Notes: generated by a model not told the origin, from the sequence alone. DNA of 64,000 nt from Micromonospora_J zhanjiangensis (GCF_042650605.1 NZ_JBHSBN010000028.1:1-64000), one strand, 5' to 3'; shown: positions 32,988 to 41,870, counted from the first letter of the stretch. Program-made: numbers and translations.

Positions 32988-34004
32988 ATGAATCTGTCCG
33001 TCTGGTCCCGTGGCACCGCACGCCGACGCCTGCTGGCCGGGCTGGCCGCGCTGGCGGTGCTGCCGGCCGCCGCCTGCTCCGGTGTGCAGGGCGGCAAGGA
33101 CGCCGCCGGCAGCAAATACCCCACCCGTGCCGTCCAGTTCACGGTGCCCTTCGCGGCGGGCGGCAGCAGCGATCTGATCAGCCGTGCCGTCGCCAAGGCC
33201 GCCGAGAAGCCGCTCGGCCAGTCGATCGTCATCACGAACAAGGCCGGCGCCAACGGCGCCGTGGGGGACAAGGAGGTGCTGGCCACCTCACCGGATGGCT
33301 ACAACCTCGCCCTGGCGGTCAAGTCGCTGTTCGCGATCACACCGCTCGCCGTCAAGGACCCGACCGCCATCAAGATCGACAGCATGGAGATCGTGGCGAC
33401 CCTGAACCAGGAGGACTACGTCCTCGTCGTCAACGGAAACTCCCCGTACAAGACGTTGCCGGATCTGCTCAAGGCGCCCACCATCCGGTACGCCACCGCG
33501 GGCGTGGGCACCGGGGCCCAACTGTCGCAGGCGTTGCTGTTCAAGGCCGCGAACGTGAAGGCGACGGACGTGCCGTTCGACGGTGGCGCGCCGGCCACGA
33601 CGGCTCTGCTCGGCAACCAGGTGGAGGCCCTGTCCGCCTCGCTCGCCGAGACCATGCCGCAGATCAAGGCCGGAAAGCTCCGCCCGCTCGCCGTCTTCTC
33701 GGAGAAGCGGAGCACCTACCTGCCCGACGTCCCCACCGCCAAGGAGCAGGGCTTCGACGTCGTGGTCGACCAGCGGCGCTTCGTCATCGCGCCGACGGGT
33801 CTGCCCGAGAACGTGTCGAAGGCGCTGGAGAGCGCGTTCACCGAGGCTCGTAAGGACGCGGCGTACGACAAGTTCCTCAAGGACAACTACATGGAGCGCT
33901 GGGAGGTCTCCGACGAGGATGCGCGGCAGCACCTCAAGGACGCCACCAAGCAGTACGCGGACCTGACGGCGAAGTTCGGGCTCACCTTCGGCTCGGGCAA
34001 ATGA
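32988..34004 (+). CDS. tctC: TctC-type solute-binding lipoprotein (tripartite tricarboxylate transporter)
   Basis: The protein has 338 residues. A signal with the lipobox LPAAAC (Cys at about 30) indicates membrane anchoring on the outer face. The mature part shows the TctC/Bug fold: VQFTVPFAAGGSSDLISRAV, PLGQSIVITNKAGANGAVG, YATAGVGTGAQLSQ and DVPFDGGAPATTALL. GAGGAG precedes the ATG. The stop overlaps the tctB start (ATGA). In this operon the ligand is most likely D-glucarate or another hexarate, a substrate class not usually listed for TTT systems; this is an inference from context. Confidence 0.9.
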   Translation: MNLSVWSRGTARRRLLAGLAALAVLPAAACSGVQGGKDAAGSKYPTRAVQFTVPFAAGGSSDLISRAVAKAAEKPLGQSIVITNKAGANGAVGDKEVLATSPDGYNLALAVKSLFAITPLAVKDPTAIKIDSMEIVATLNQEDYVLVVNGNSPYKTLPDLLKAPTIRYATAGVGTGAQLSQALLFKAANVKATDVPFDGGAPATTALLGNQVEALSASLAETMPQIKAGKLRPLAVFSEKRSTYLPDVPTAKEQGFDVVVDQRRFVIAPTGLPENVSKALESAFTEARKDAAYDKFLKDNYMERWEVSDEDARQHLKDATKQYADLTAKFGLTFGSGK

Positions 34005-34531
34005 CGGATCGGGAAACCGTCGAGGTCGACGCCGTGCCGCAGGACGACCTGCAGCCGGCGACCGAGCCGCCCGAGGGGGAGATCCCCCCGGGCGGCCCGG
34101 CCCTCGCCACCGTGGCCGGGGCCGTCCCCGTCCTGCTGGGCCTGGTCACGATCTGGCTCGCCAAGGGCCTCGGCTTCGGCACGCTGACCGAGCCGGGTCC
34201 GGGGCTCTGGCCGATGCTGGTCGCGGTGCTGCTCGTGTTCGCGGGTGTCGCCATCATGCTCGGCGTCCGCAGGGCGAAGGACACCGAGGCATTCACGCGG
34301 GGAACGACCGTCGTGGTCATCGCCGCGGCCAGCCTGGCGGTGTACGCGTTCCTGTTCGAACTCGTCGGCTTCGAGATCCCCACCGTGCTCCTGCTGGTGC
34401 TGTGGCTGAAGTTCTTCGGACGCGAGGGCTGGCGCTCGACGGCCGTCGTGTCGGTGGTGACCACGGCGGCCGTGTACGGACTGTTCATCATCGCGCTCGG
34501 GGTGCCGTTGCCCCACCTCATCGTCTTCTGA
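34001..34531 (+). CDS. tctB: TctB-type small membrane subunit
   Basis: The protein has 176 residues. An acidic N-terminus (1-35) is followed by four hydrophobic helices (about 38-58, 72-90, 105-125, 145-170), the usual TctB topology. The block GTLTEPGPGLWPMLVAVLL matches the 'GPGFFP' region conserved in TctB. The start overlaps the tctC stop and the tctA gene follows after 46 bp. The function of TctB is supportive; it is required for uptake in characterised systems. Confidence 0.88.
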   Translation: MTDRETVEVDAVPQDDLQPATEPPEGEIPPGGPALATVAGAVPVLLGLVTIWLAKGLGFGTLTEPGPGLWPMLVAVLLVFAGVAIMLGVRRAKDTEAFTRGTTVVVIAAASLAVYAFLFELVGFEIPTVLLLVLWLKFFGREGWRSTAVVSVVTTAAVYGLFIIALGVPLPHLIVF

Positions 34532-34577
34532 CCGGAACTGGTCCCACCCATACCAAGGGACCGAGGGGAGATCCGCC

Positions 34578-36092
34578 ATGGACCTAGCTCCTGTGTTATC
34601 CGGGTTCGCGGTGGTCTTCGAGCCACAGAACCTGTTGTACTGCCTGCTCGGCGTGACGCTCGGCATGCTGGTGGGCATCCTGCCGGGTCTCGGCCCGGCA
34701 GCGACCATCGCCATCCTGCTGCCGATCACGTACAACATCGAGCCCGCTGCGGCGGTCATCCTCCTCGCCGGCATCTTCTACGGTGCCCAGTACGGCGGCA
34801 CGATCACGTCGGTACTGCTGCGGCTGCCGGGCGAGGCCTCATCGGTGGTGACCGTCATCGACGGGCATCAGATGGCTCGCCAGGGGAAGGCCGGCTCGGC
34901 ACTCGGGATCGCGGCGATCGGCTCCTTCATCGGTGGTACCGCGTCGATCATCCTGCTGACGTTCATCGCACCCATGGTCGCCAGCTTCGCGCTGGAGTTC
35001 GGGCCCGCCGAGTACACCGTCCTGGCCCTGATCGGTATCTTGCTGGTCGCCACCCTGGGCAACGGGTCCCTGATCAAGAGCGTCGCGGCGGCCGGTGTCG
35101 GTCTCGTCCTCGCCACCGTGGGGCTCGATCCGATCGTGGGAACCTCCCGGTTCACGTTCGGCAGTGACCAGTTGGCGGACGGGATCGACTTCGTCATCGT
35201 CGCCATGGGGCTGTTCGGTGTCGGGGAGATCCTCTACAACCTGGAGCACCGGCTACGACCGCAACCAGCCGTACTGTCGTTCGGACGAGCCGTCCCCCGG
35301 CGGCTTGAGTGGCTCCAGTCCCGGATGGCCATCCTGCGCGGGTCGGTCGTCGGCTTCGTGCTCGGTGTGCTACCCGGCGGCGGCGCCACGATGTCCTCGC
35401 TCGTCGCGTACGCGGTGGAGAAGCGCTCGGCCAAGGACCCGTCGCGCTTCGGCAAGGGAGCGATCGAAGGGGTGGCCGGTCCGGAGAGCGCCAACAACGC
35501 GGCAGCGACGTCGTCGTTCATTCCGCTGCTGACGCTGGGTATCCCGGCGAACGCGACGATGGCCGTCCTGTTCGGTGCGTTGCTGCTGCAAGGCATCCCG
35601 CCAGGACCGCAGCTCATCAGCGAGCACCCGGACGTGTTCTGGGGGGTCATCAACTCCATGTACGTCGGGAACATCTTCCTGATTCTGCTCAGCATCCCGC
35701 TCATCGGAGTGTTCGTGCGCCTGCTCAAGGTCCGGGCGGGGATCCTGGCTCCGCTCACGATCCTGATCACCATGGTCGGCGTGTACAGCATCCGGAACAA
35801 CGCCTTCGACATGTTCCTTGTCGTCGCGCTCGGCCTGCTCGGCTACGGAATGAAGAAGCTGGGCTTCGAGCCCGGTCCCTTCGTCCTCGCCTTCGTGCTC
35901 GGCAAGTTGCTGGAGTCGTCGTTCCGCAGGTCGATGCGTCTCTTCGGGGGAGATTTCATCGGCTTTGTTCAGCGCCCCGTGTCGGCGGTGCTCGTCGTCG
36001 TGCTCGTGCTGACCGTGGTCGTCGTGCCGATTCTCCGGGCCGTCCGCGGTCGACAGGCGGCGCGCGCGGAGCAGGTGGTCAGCAACGCCTGA
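34578..36092 (+). CDS. tctA: TctA-type large permease
   Basis: The permease has 504 residues and about 12 hydrophobic segments. Signatures are GMLVGILPGLGPAATIAILL near the start and its inverted repeat VGFVLGVLPGGGATMSSLVA (about 257-276), plus the GPESANNAAATSSFIPLLTL block that is nearly invariant in TctA. Transport is driven by ion gradients. It follows tctB and completes the TctCBA uptake system of the glucarate operon. Confidence 0.94.
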   Translation: MDLAPVLSGFAVVFEPQNLLYCLLGVTLGMLVGILPGLGPAATIAILLPITYNIEPAAAVILLAGIFYGAQYGGTITSVLLRLPGEASSVVTVIDGHQMARQGKAGSALGIAAIGSFIGGTASIILLTFIAPMVASFALEFGPAEYTVLALIGILLVATLGNGSLIKSVAAAGVGLVLATVGLDPIVGTSRFTFGSDQLADGIDFVIVAMGLFGVGEILYNLEHRLRPQPAVLSFGRAVPRRLEWLQSRMAILRGSVVGFVLGVLPGGGATMSSLVAYAVEKRSAKDPSRFGKGAIEGVAGPESANNAAATSSFIPLLTLGIPANATMAVLFGALLLQGIPPGPQLISEHPDVFWGVINSMYVGNIFLILLSIPLIGVFVRLLKVRAGILAPLTILITMVGVYSIRNNAFDMFLVVALGLLGYGMKKLGFEPGPFVLAFVLGKLLESSFRRSMRLFGGDFIGFVQRPVSAVLVVVLVLTVVVVPILRAVRGRQAARAEQVVSNA

Positions 36093-36154
36093 TCCGACAA
36101 TCGGCAGCCCGGAGTCCTGGGGGACCGGGATACGGTGACGAGGAGAGGGCCGAC

Positions 36155-37078
36155 GTGCGAGGGGTGCTCACCGGGTTTGCCGTTATCGCCACGGTCATCG
36201 CGGTCGGCTACGTGCTCGGACGCCGAGGGCTGCTGGGGCCGGAGGCGACCACGGTCCTCTCCCGGGTGTCGTTCTTCGTGGCGACTCCGGCGCTGCTGTT
36301 CGAGACTGTGGCCCGGGCCGATGTGCGCGCGGTCATCACGTCCGCCCTCGTCGTCACGGTGATCAGCACCACCGCCGTCGCGGCGCTGTTCGTGGTGGTC
36401 GCCAGGCTGTGCTGGCGCCGGTCGGTCGCCGAGGCGACGATCGGCGCGCTGGCCTCCTCGTACGTCAACGCGGCGAACATCGGCATCCCGATCGCGGTGT
36501 ACGTCCTCGGTGACTCCTCGTTCGTCGTGCCCGTCCTGATGTTCCAGCTCGTCGTGATGGCGCCCCTCGCGTTCGCCGTCCTGGAGATCACGACGACGCG
36601 CGGTAGCCGGCGGCTGATCACGGTGGTGACCCAACCGCTCACCAACCCGGTCACCATCTCCTGCGGGCTGGGCCTCGCCGTCAACCTGACCGGCTGGCTG
36701 CCGCCGGAACCGGTGCTGAAGCCGATCGAACTCGTCGCGGCGATGGCCGTCCCCGCGGCGCTGATCGCCTACGGCATCTCGTTACGCGGTGCTTCCGCGC
36801 CCGGCTCCGGCGACACCGGGCCCGACGTCCGGCTCGCGGTCTTCCTGAAGACGGTGGCCCAGCCCGTTGTCGCCTACGTGGTCGCCCGCTTCGTGCTCGG
36901 CCTGCCGCACCCGATCGTGCTGGCCGGTACGGTCACCGCCGCGCTGCCGACGGCCCAGAACGTCTTCGTCTACGCGGTCCGGTACGGCCGGGGTGCGGTA
37001 CTGGCGCGCGACACCGTACTCCTGTCGACCGTGGCCGCGGTTCCGGTGCTGCTCGGGGTGGCGGTACTCGCCGGTTGA
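36155..37078 (+). CDS. AEC-family auxin efflux carrier-like permease
   Basis: The protein has 307 residues and about 10 hydrophobic helices, in two five-helix halves. Family blocks are FFVATPALLFETVARADV, SSYVNAANIGIPIAVYVLGD and LAGTVTAALPTAQNVFVYAV. AEC carriers in bacteria move small organic acids such as malate or malonate. The start GTG at 36155 follows AGGAGAG. It lies 62 bp after tctA on the same strand, so it may export or import an acid of the glucarate pathway, possibly 2-oxoglutarate overflow. Confidence 0.85.
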   Translation: MRGVLTGFAVIATVIAVGYVLGRRGLLGPEATTVLSRVSFFVATPALLFETVARADVRAVITSALVVTVISTTAVAALFVVVARLCWRRSVAEATIGALASSYVNAANIGIPIAVYVLGDSSFVVPVLMFQLVVMAPLAFAVLEITTTRGSRRLITVVTQPLTNPVTISCGLGLAVNLTGWLPPEPVLKPIELVAAMAVPAALIAYGISLRGASAPGSGDTGPDVRLAVFLKTVAQPVVAYVVARFVLGLPHPIVLAGTVTAALPTAQNVFVYAVRYGRGAVLARDTVLLSTVAAVPVLLGVAVLAG

Positions 37079-37118
37079 CCGGCGACCGGGAAACCCGCCG
37101 GGTTGTCCGCCCCCGCCC

Positions 37119-37571
37119 TCAACGGGCGAAGGTGCCCACCATGTTCGCACTGGCCAACTCGATGTCCTCGACGGCCCGGTGGATGTCCTGCGCTCCCGGG
37201 TTGGTGGGCAGCGCCAGCGGCTTGTCGACCGCGTACAGCCGGAAGAAGTAGCGGTGCGGGTCGTCGTTCTTCGGCGGGTGCGGGCCACCCCAGCCGGGGC
37301 TGCCGTAGCCGTTGGTCCATTCCCGGCCGCCACCCGGCAACTGACCTTCGTCCGTTCCTTGGCTGGCCGGGTCGATGCCGGTGACCAGCCAGTGCAGGAA
37401 CGGCTCCCGGCCCGCGTCGGGGTCTTCGACCAGCAGCACCAGTTCGGTGGCCGACTCCGGTACGCCGGACCACGCCAACGGTGGAGAGAGATTGCCGCCG
37501 TCTCGGGAGAACCGGTCGGGCATCAGGTCGTGGTCGTTGAACGCCGTACTGCGGATGAGGATGCCAGCCAT
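37119..37571 (-). CDS. YbhB/YbcL-type PEBP (Raf kinase inhibitor-like) protein
   Basis: The protein has 150 residues and is full length. PEBP hallmarks are SPPLAWSGVPESATELVLLV, EDPDAG, PFLHWLVTGIDP and the C-terminal FFRLYAVDKPL, with the anion-binding pocket formed by the DPD and HW residues. The bacterial function is poorly defined; members bind anions or phospholipids and some inhibit proteases. The ATG is at 37571. It converges with the AEC gene, 40 bp apart. Confidence 0.9.
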   Translation of the reverse strand: MAGILIRSTAFNDHDLMPDRFSRDGGNLSPPLAWSGVPESATELVLLVEDPDAGREPFLHWLVTGIDPASQGTDEGQLPGGGREWTNGYGSPGWGGPHPPKNDDPHRYFFRLYAVDKPLALPTNPGAQDIHRAVEDIELASANMVGTFAR

Positions 37572-37649
37572 CAGACCCCGCTGCCTCCTTCGCGTCGTAC
37601 CCGGCTGCCGCCGGCACGGTGACCGGGTCCCCGGTCGTGCCCCCGGCTA

Positions 37650-37800
37650 CCCGAATCGGCTACGCCGAAACGGCGACCGGACCTGCCCACCGGACGTCCG
37701 GCGCAGGCCGCCCTCGCCGGCCACCAGCAGGTCGCGGACCAGCCGGCCCTTGGTGGCCTTGTTGAAGTGGCTGACCACGCTCAGCCTGCGGCCCGCGTCG
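37650..37800 (-). pseudogene. Remnant of a YaaA (UPF0246)-type gene, next to a TetR-like tail fragment
   Basis: On the minus strand, LSVVSHFNKATKGRLVRDLL matches the late conserved block of YaaA-family DNA-binding/peroxide-stress proteins. Only about 45 residues remain, with no start and a wrong tail. Just upstream (about 37800-37860), another frame reads SWYLNLMLDGMRTT, typical of the last helix of some TetR regulators. The 370-bp stretch between the PEBP and murR genes therefore looks like a fusion of gene scars, with no intact gene. Confidence 0.5.
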
Positions 37801-37944
37801 CGACCGTCGTCCGCATGCCGTCGAGCATGAGGTTCAGGTACCAGGAGCCGACCGGCCGCCCACCCGGAACGCTCGCCCGGTTCCTGGCCGATCACGCCGA
37901 GGCACTGAACGCCTGAGATCGCGGGCCAGGTCGCGGGCGACGGC

Positions 37945-38898
37945 TCAGGACGGGGTGGTCGGGCCGGGGATGCGGCCCCGCTCGGCGCGGCCCGGGCCGG
38001 CCGGCGGATAACGCCGGCTCTGCACGGCCGCGTAGGTGCTCTCCAGCGCGGTCACCGTGCGGTCGAAGAACCGTTGCGCGGTGGCCACGAACAGGCAGTC
38101 CACCAGGGCGAGCTGGGCGATTCGGCTGGCCATCGCGCCGGACCGGAAGGTGGTCTCGCGGGCGGCGGTGGTCAGCACCAGGCTGGCGTGTTCGGTGATC
38201 GGCGACGGGCTGAAGTTGGTGACCGCGATGGTGGTGGCGCCCCGGCCCCGGGCCAGCCGCAGCGGCTCGACGGTGTCGATGGTGGTGCCGGTGTGCGAGA
38301 TCGCCACCGCCACGTCGCCCTCGTTCAGCAGGGCGGCCGAGGTCAGCGCGGCGTGCGGGTCCGGCCAGGCGAAGGCGAACAGGCCGATGCGGTGCAGCTT
38401 CTGGTGCAGGTCCATGCCGACGAAGGCGCTGACGCCGATGCCGTAGATGTCGATCCGCCGGGCGGCGGCGAGGGCGTCCACGGCCCGGCGCAGCGCGTCC
38501 AGATCGAGGGTGGAGCCGGTCTCCTCGATGGCCCGCGCGTCACTGAAGATGATCTTCTTGACGATGGTGTCGAGGCTGTCGGTTCGGCTGATGTCGCCGC
38601 TGACGTGTTCGCCGTAGCCGTGCTGGGCCTCCTCCCGGGTGGCCGCCCGGGCCAGCGCCAGCCGCAGTTCCGGGAACCGGTCGATGCCCAGGGCGCGGCA
38701 CAGCCGCATCAGCGTCGACTCGGAGGTGCCGCAGCGGCGGGCCAGGGCGCTGATCGACTCGGCGGCGGCGGCCCCCGGGTCGGCCAGGATCACCTCCGCG
38801 ACGCGCCGCTCGGCGGGTCGCAGCGACGGCAGCGCCCCGCGCATCCGGACCAGGATGTCGCTGCTCGGGCCGGTGGTGCCGGCACTGGTGCGGGTCAT
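37945..38898 (-). CDS. MurR/RpiR-family regulator of the muropeptide operon
   Basis: The protein has 317 residues. The N-terminal HTH_6 domain (about 15-92: LRPAERRVAEVILADPGAAA, then RRCGTSESTLMRLCRALG) is followed by a SIS sugar-phosphate-binding domain (about 130-265: IDIYGIGVSAFVGMDLHQKL, then AISHTGTTIDTVEPLRLA). It lies 14 bp after the serine-hydrolase gene, so the two are co-transcribed and divergent from the murQ-anmK-ABC operon. MurNAc-6-phosphate is the natural candidate effector, as for E. coli MurR. Confidence 0.88.
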   Translation of the reverse strand: MTRTSAGTTGPSSDILVRMRGALPSLRPAERRVAEVILADPGAAAAESISALARRCGTSESTLMRLCRALGIDRFPELRLALARAATREEAQHGYGEHVSGDISRTDSLDTIVKKIIFSDARAIEETGSTLDLDALRRAVDALAAARRIDIYGIGVSAFVGMDLHQKLHRIGLFAFAWPDPHAALTSAALLNEGDVAVAISHTGTTIDTVEPLRLARGRGATTIAVTNFSPSPITEHASLVLTTAARETTFRSGAMASRIAQLALVDCLFVATAQRFFDRTVTALESTYAAVQSRRYPPAGPGRAERGRIPGPTTPS

Positions 38899-38912
38899 CC
38901 GTCCTCTTCCCG

Positions 38913-40004
38913 TCAGCGGTTCACCGCGGCGGCGTCGGCCACGGCCCGGCGGAGTCCGGCGATGTCGGACCAGTCCCGGCTCGGGTGGACGCGGTTGGTC
39001 AGCAGAATTACCACGAGGCCGCGGCGGTTGTCGACCGTCAGTGAGGTGCCGGTGAACCCGGTGTGCCCGTACGCGCCGGAGCCGGCGAGCGCGCCCATCC
39101 AGTTCGGGTCGGCGATGCGGACCCCGAGTCCGTGTCGGAAGCCCGGGTCCAGGTGCGCCGGCAGGTGGTCCCGGGTCATCTCGGCGACCGTCTCCGGGCG
39201 CAGCACCCGTACCCCGTCAAGGCTGCCGCCCTGGCGCAGCATCTCGCCGAACCGGGCCAGGTCGGCGGCGGTGCCGAACAGCCCGGCGTTGCCGGCGGTG
39301 CCCCCCAGCGACCAGGAGTTCTCGTCGTGCACGCTGCCGCGGACCAGGCCCCGACCGGCGTCCGGCTGGTACTCGGTGGCGGCGGTTCGGGCGATCCGGG
39401 CGGGGTCGGGCAGGTAACCCGTGTCGGTCAGTCCGAGCGGTCGGCAGACCCGTTCGGTCACCAGGTCCGGCAGGGGCTGCCCGGTGATCCGTTCGGCGAG
39501 CAGCCCGGCGACGATGAACCCGACGCAGGAGTACTCGAAGGCGGTGCCGGGCGGGCTGACCAGGGGGGCGTTCAGGATCGCAGCGATCCGGGCGGACCGG
39601 TCGGGGTGGTCGGTCCACAACCGCAGCAGGGCCGGCAGGCCCGAGGTGTGGGTGAGCAGCCGCCGCGTGGTGACCTCGCGCCGTTCGGGGGTGTCGAACT
39701 CCGGCAGCCGACGGGCAACGGGTTCGTCCAGGTCCACCGTGCCCTCGTCGGCGAGGCCGAGCAGCACCGTGGTGGTGAACAGTTTGGTGACCGAGGCCAG
39801 GTCGAAGAGGGTGTCCGGGGTGACCGGTCGCCGGTCGGCGGCAGGTGCGGGAGTGCCGGTGGTGTCGGCCCACCGGGCCAGTTCGCCGACGGCGGCCGAC
39901 TCCACCGGCCGGCCGTCGCGGTGGATCAGCGCCACGGCCGCGCTGAACGGCGGTCGATCCGTCGCCTCGACCGCTCTGATCAGGAGCTTCTCCACGCTGG
40001 GCAC
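38913..40004 (-). CDS. Serine hydrolase of the class C beta-lactamase/DD-peptidase family
   Basis: The protein has 363 residues without a signal peptide, so it is probably cytoplasmic. The active-site motifs are SVTK (about 71-74, nucleophile Ser and Lys), YSC in FEYSCVGF (about 158, replacing Y-x-N), and HTG in YGHTGFTGTS (about 314). Related cytoplasmic members cleave esters or D-amino-acid peptides. Its place in the murR transcript next to peptidoglycan-recycling genes suggests it trims muropeptides or removes D-lactyl/peptide groups after import. The GTG at 40004 is the start. Confidence 0.85.
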   Translation of the reverse strand: MPSVEKLLIRAVEATDRPPFSAAVALIHRDGRPVESAAVGELARWADTTGTPAPAADRRPVTPDTLFDLASVTKLFTTTVLLGLADEGTVDLDEPVARRLPEFDTPERREVTTRRLLTHTSGLPALLRLWTDHPDRSARIAAILNAPLVSPPGTAFEYSCVGFIVAGLLAERITGQPLPDLVTERVCRPLGLTDTGYLPDPARIARTAATEYQPDAGRGLVRGSVHDENSWSLGGTAGNAGLFGTAADLARFGEMLRQGGSLDGVRVLRPETVAEMTRDHLPAHLDPGFRHGLGVRIADPNWMGALAGSGAYGHTGFTGTSLTVDNRRGLVVILLTNRVHPSRDWSDIAGLRRAVADAAAVNR

Positions 40005-40029
40005 CGGTGGAGCATAACTCCTTCTGACA

Positions 40030-40038
40030 GAAACTTTC
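40030..40038. promoter_or_regulatory. Candidate MurR/RpiR operator GAAACTTTC
   Basis: This is a 9-bp perfect palindrome, flanked by TGAC (left) and GTCA (right), about 26 bp from the serine-hydrolase GTG and 27 bp before the opposing -35 box. GAAA..TTTC cores are usual for RpiR-family regulators. It could control both divergent transcripts. Confidence 0.45.
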
Positions 40039-40064
40039 CTCCGTCATCATTTTGGCGGCAACTG

Positions 40065-40093
40065 TTGACATGCGTTCCGGTGCGCGCCAATAC
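40065..40093 (+). promoter_or_regulatory. Promoter of the muropeptide ABC/murQ/anmK operon
   Basis: TTGACA (40065-40070) and CAATAC (40088-40093) are separated by 17 bp. The start of transcription near 40100 leaves a leader of about 145 nt before the GTG at 40247, which contains a strong hairpin. Confidence 0.6.
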
Positions 40094-40170
40094 TCGGTCG
40101 CCAAGGCGCCCGGCCTGCTGCTCCGTCCCGAAAAACGAACATTTCAATCGAGTGGCTGCTCCGGGTCCCC

Positions 40171-40201
40171 GGGCACCATCGCGACTCCCGCGATGGTGCC
40201 C
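40171..40201 (+). promoter_or_regulatory. Leader hairpin upstream of the solute-binding protein gene
   Basis: GGGCACCATCGCG pairs perfectly with CGCGATGGTGCCC around ACTCC, 45 bp before the start codon and inside the inferred 5' leader. No U-run follows, so a simple terminator is unlikely. It could protect the mRNA 5' end or serve as an operator, since the DNA is also palindromic. Confidence 0.5.
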
Positions 40202-40246
40202 ACCCAGAAGCGGCACGGCAGCCGCCCATGATCCGGAGGAAGGTAC

Positions 40247-41794
40247 GTGAAGCTCCGCAGCACGCTGAGGTCCTCAGCGATCCGGTGCCTGGCGGTCGGC
40301 GTGACCGCCGCACTCGTCGCGACCGGCTGTTCCAGCGGCAGGTCCGACAGCAAGGGCTCGGCCTCCGGCGGCACGCTGGTCGTCGGCTACACCGCCGACC
40401 CGAACACCCTCGACCCGTGGAAGGCCACCCAGTTCCAGGCCGTCCACCTGCTGGAGCAGGTGTACGGGACGCTCACCCAACTGGACGGCGACCTGAACGT
40501 GGTCCCCGGCCTCGCCGAGAAGTGGCAGTACGGCGACGACAACAAGACCCTGACCCTGACCCTGCGCAAGGATGTGAAGTTCGCCGACGGCAAGCCGCTG
40601 ACCTCGGCCGACGTCAAGTCCTCGATCGAGCGCATCCAGAAGCCGGCCACCGCGGCGGTGGCGGCGGCGACGGTCAAGTCCGTCAAGACCGTCCAGGCGC
40701 CCGACCCGCAGACCGTGGTGTTCACGCTGACCGCCCCGGACGCCGGCCTGCTCGCCGGCCTGGCCACCGTCAACCTGGCCGTCCTCGCCAAGGACGACAC
40801 CTCCGAGGCGATCGCCCAGAAGCCCAACGGCACCGGCCCCTTCACCTTCGCCAGCCGCACTGCCGGCCAGTCGGTGAAGCTCACCGCCAACGCCAACTAC
40901 TGGGGCGGCAAGCCGAAGGTCGCCAACCTGGAGTTCCGGATCATCCCGGACCAGACCTCGGTGGTTTCCGGCCTGCAGTCCGGCAACGTGCAGTTCGCCA
41001 CGCTGGACGACCCGCTGGTCGCCAAGTCGGCCGAGGGCAGCGGGCTGACCGTGACCAAGACGCCGAGCCTGTCGTACCACGTGTTGCAGCTCAACTCGCG
41101 TAAGGCGCCGCTGGACAAGCTCGACGTCCGGCTGGCGATCTCCTGCGCGATCGACCGCAAGCAGGTGCTGGACACCGCCGCCCTCGGTGAGGGTGAGGTG
41201 ACCGGTCCGATCACCTCGCCGGCGTACAAGTCCGACCCGAACGCCCGGCCGTGCCCCACCCGGGACGTCAACAAGGCCAAGCAGTTGCTGGCCGGCGCCG
41301 GGTTCGCGAACGGCCTGACCATCCCCACCATCGTCTCCCAGGGCGAGTACGCCACCTCCGTCAACGAGGCGCAGAACCTGCAGGCCCAGCTCAAGGAGGC
41401 CGGCATCAACCTGGAGATCAAGACCCTGGAGTCCGGCGCGTACGTCGACCGCTGGGTGGCCGCAGACTTCACCGCCGCGGTGGCCCTCAACGGCGGCCGG
41501 CCGGACCCGGACGGCATGTACGGCCGGTACTTCACCTCCACCGGCAACCTGAACAAGGTCGCCGGCTACTCCTCGCCGGAGCTGGACGAGCTGTTCGCCG
41601 ACGGCAAGGCCACCACCGACCCGGCCAAGCGCAAGGAGATCTACGCCCAGGTCGGCAAGCTGCTGGAGGACAACGCCGCCTGGGTGTGGCTGTTCGCCAG
41701 CTACGGCTACACCGTCACCGCGCAGGGCGTGCAGGGGTTCACGCCGATGGCCAACGGTTCGCTGCAGAACCTGAAGGACGTCTCGCTCAACTGA
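40247..41794 (+). CDS. Peptide/muropeptide-binding lipoprotein of an ABC transporter (family 5)
   Basis: The protein has 515 residues. The lipobox LVATGC gives a lipidated Cys28. The SBP_bac_5 domain fills the rest, with NTLDPWKATQFQAVHLLEQV, a LAEKWQYGDDNKTLTLTLRK-type segment, GTGPFTFASRTAGQSVKLTA and NANYWGGKPKVANLEFRIIP. GGAGG precedes the GTG. It heads an eight-gene operon. Because murQ and anmK are embedded in the operon, the ligand is probably anhydroMurNAc-containing peptide or MurNAc derivatives rather than general dipeptides. Confidence 0.93.
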   Translation: MKLRSTLRSSAIRCLAVGVTAALVATGCSSGRSDSKGSASGGTLVVGYTADPNTLDPWKATQFQAVHLLEQVYGTLTQLDGDLNVVPGLAEKWQYGDDNKTLTLTLRKDVKFADGKPLTSADVKSSIERIQKPATAAVAAATVKSVKTVQAPDPQTVVFTLTAPDAGLLAGLATVNLAVLAKDDTSEAIAQKPNGTGPFTFASRTAGQSVKLTANANYWGGKPKVANLEFRIIPDQTSVVSGLQSGNVQFATLDDPLVAKSAEGSGLTVTKTPSLSYHVLQLNSRKAPLDKLDVRLAISCAIDRKQVLDTAALGEGEVTGPITSPAYKSDPNARPCPTRDVNKAKQLLAGAGFANGLTIPTIVSQGEYATSVNEAQNLQAQLKEAGINLEIKTLESGAYVDRWVAADFTAAVALNGGRPDPDGMYGRYFTSTGNLNKVAGYSSPELDELFADGKATTDPAKRKEIYAQVGKLLEDNAAWVWLFASYGYTVTAQGVQGFTPMANGSLQNLKDVSLN

Positions 41795-41870
41795 CCACCG
41801 GTCCACGCCCGGGTGACGGCCGCCGAGCCGTCGCCCGGGCGTGGACCCGCCAGACACGAGGAGGTGGCCG

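Noticed and set aside
37119..37571. PEBP protein as an inhibitor of a neighbouring kinase or protease
   Set aside because: No kinase or protease gene is adjacent, and bacterial PEBP functions are too poorly known to support it.
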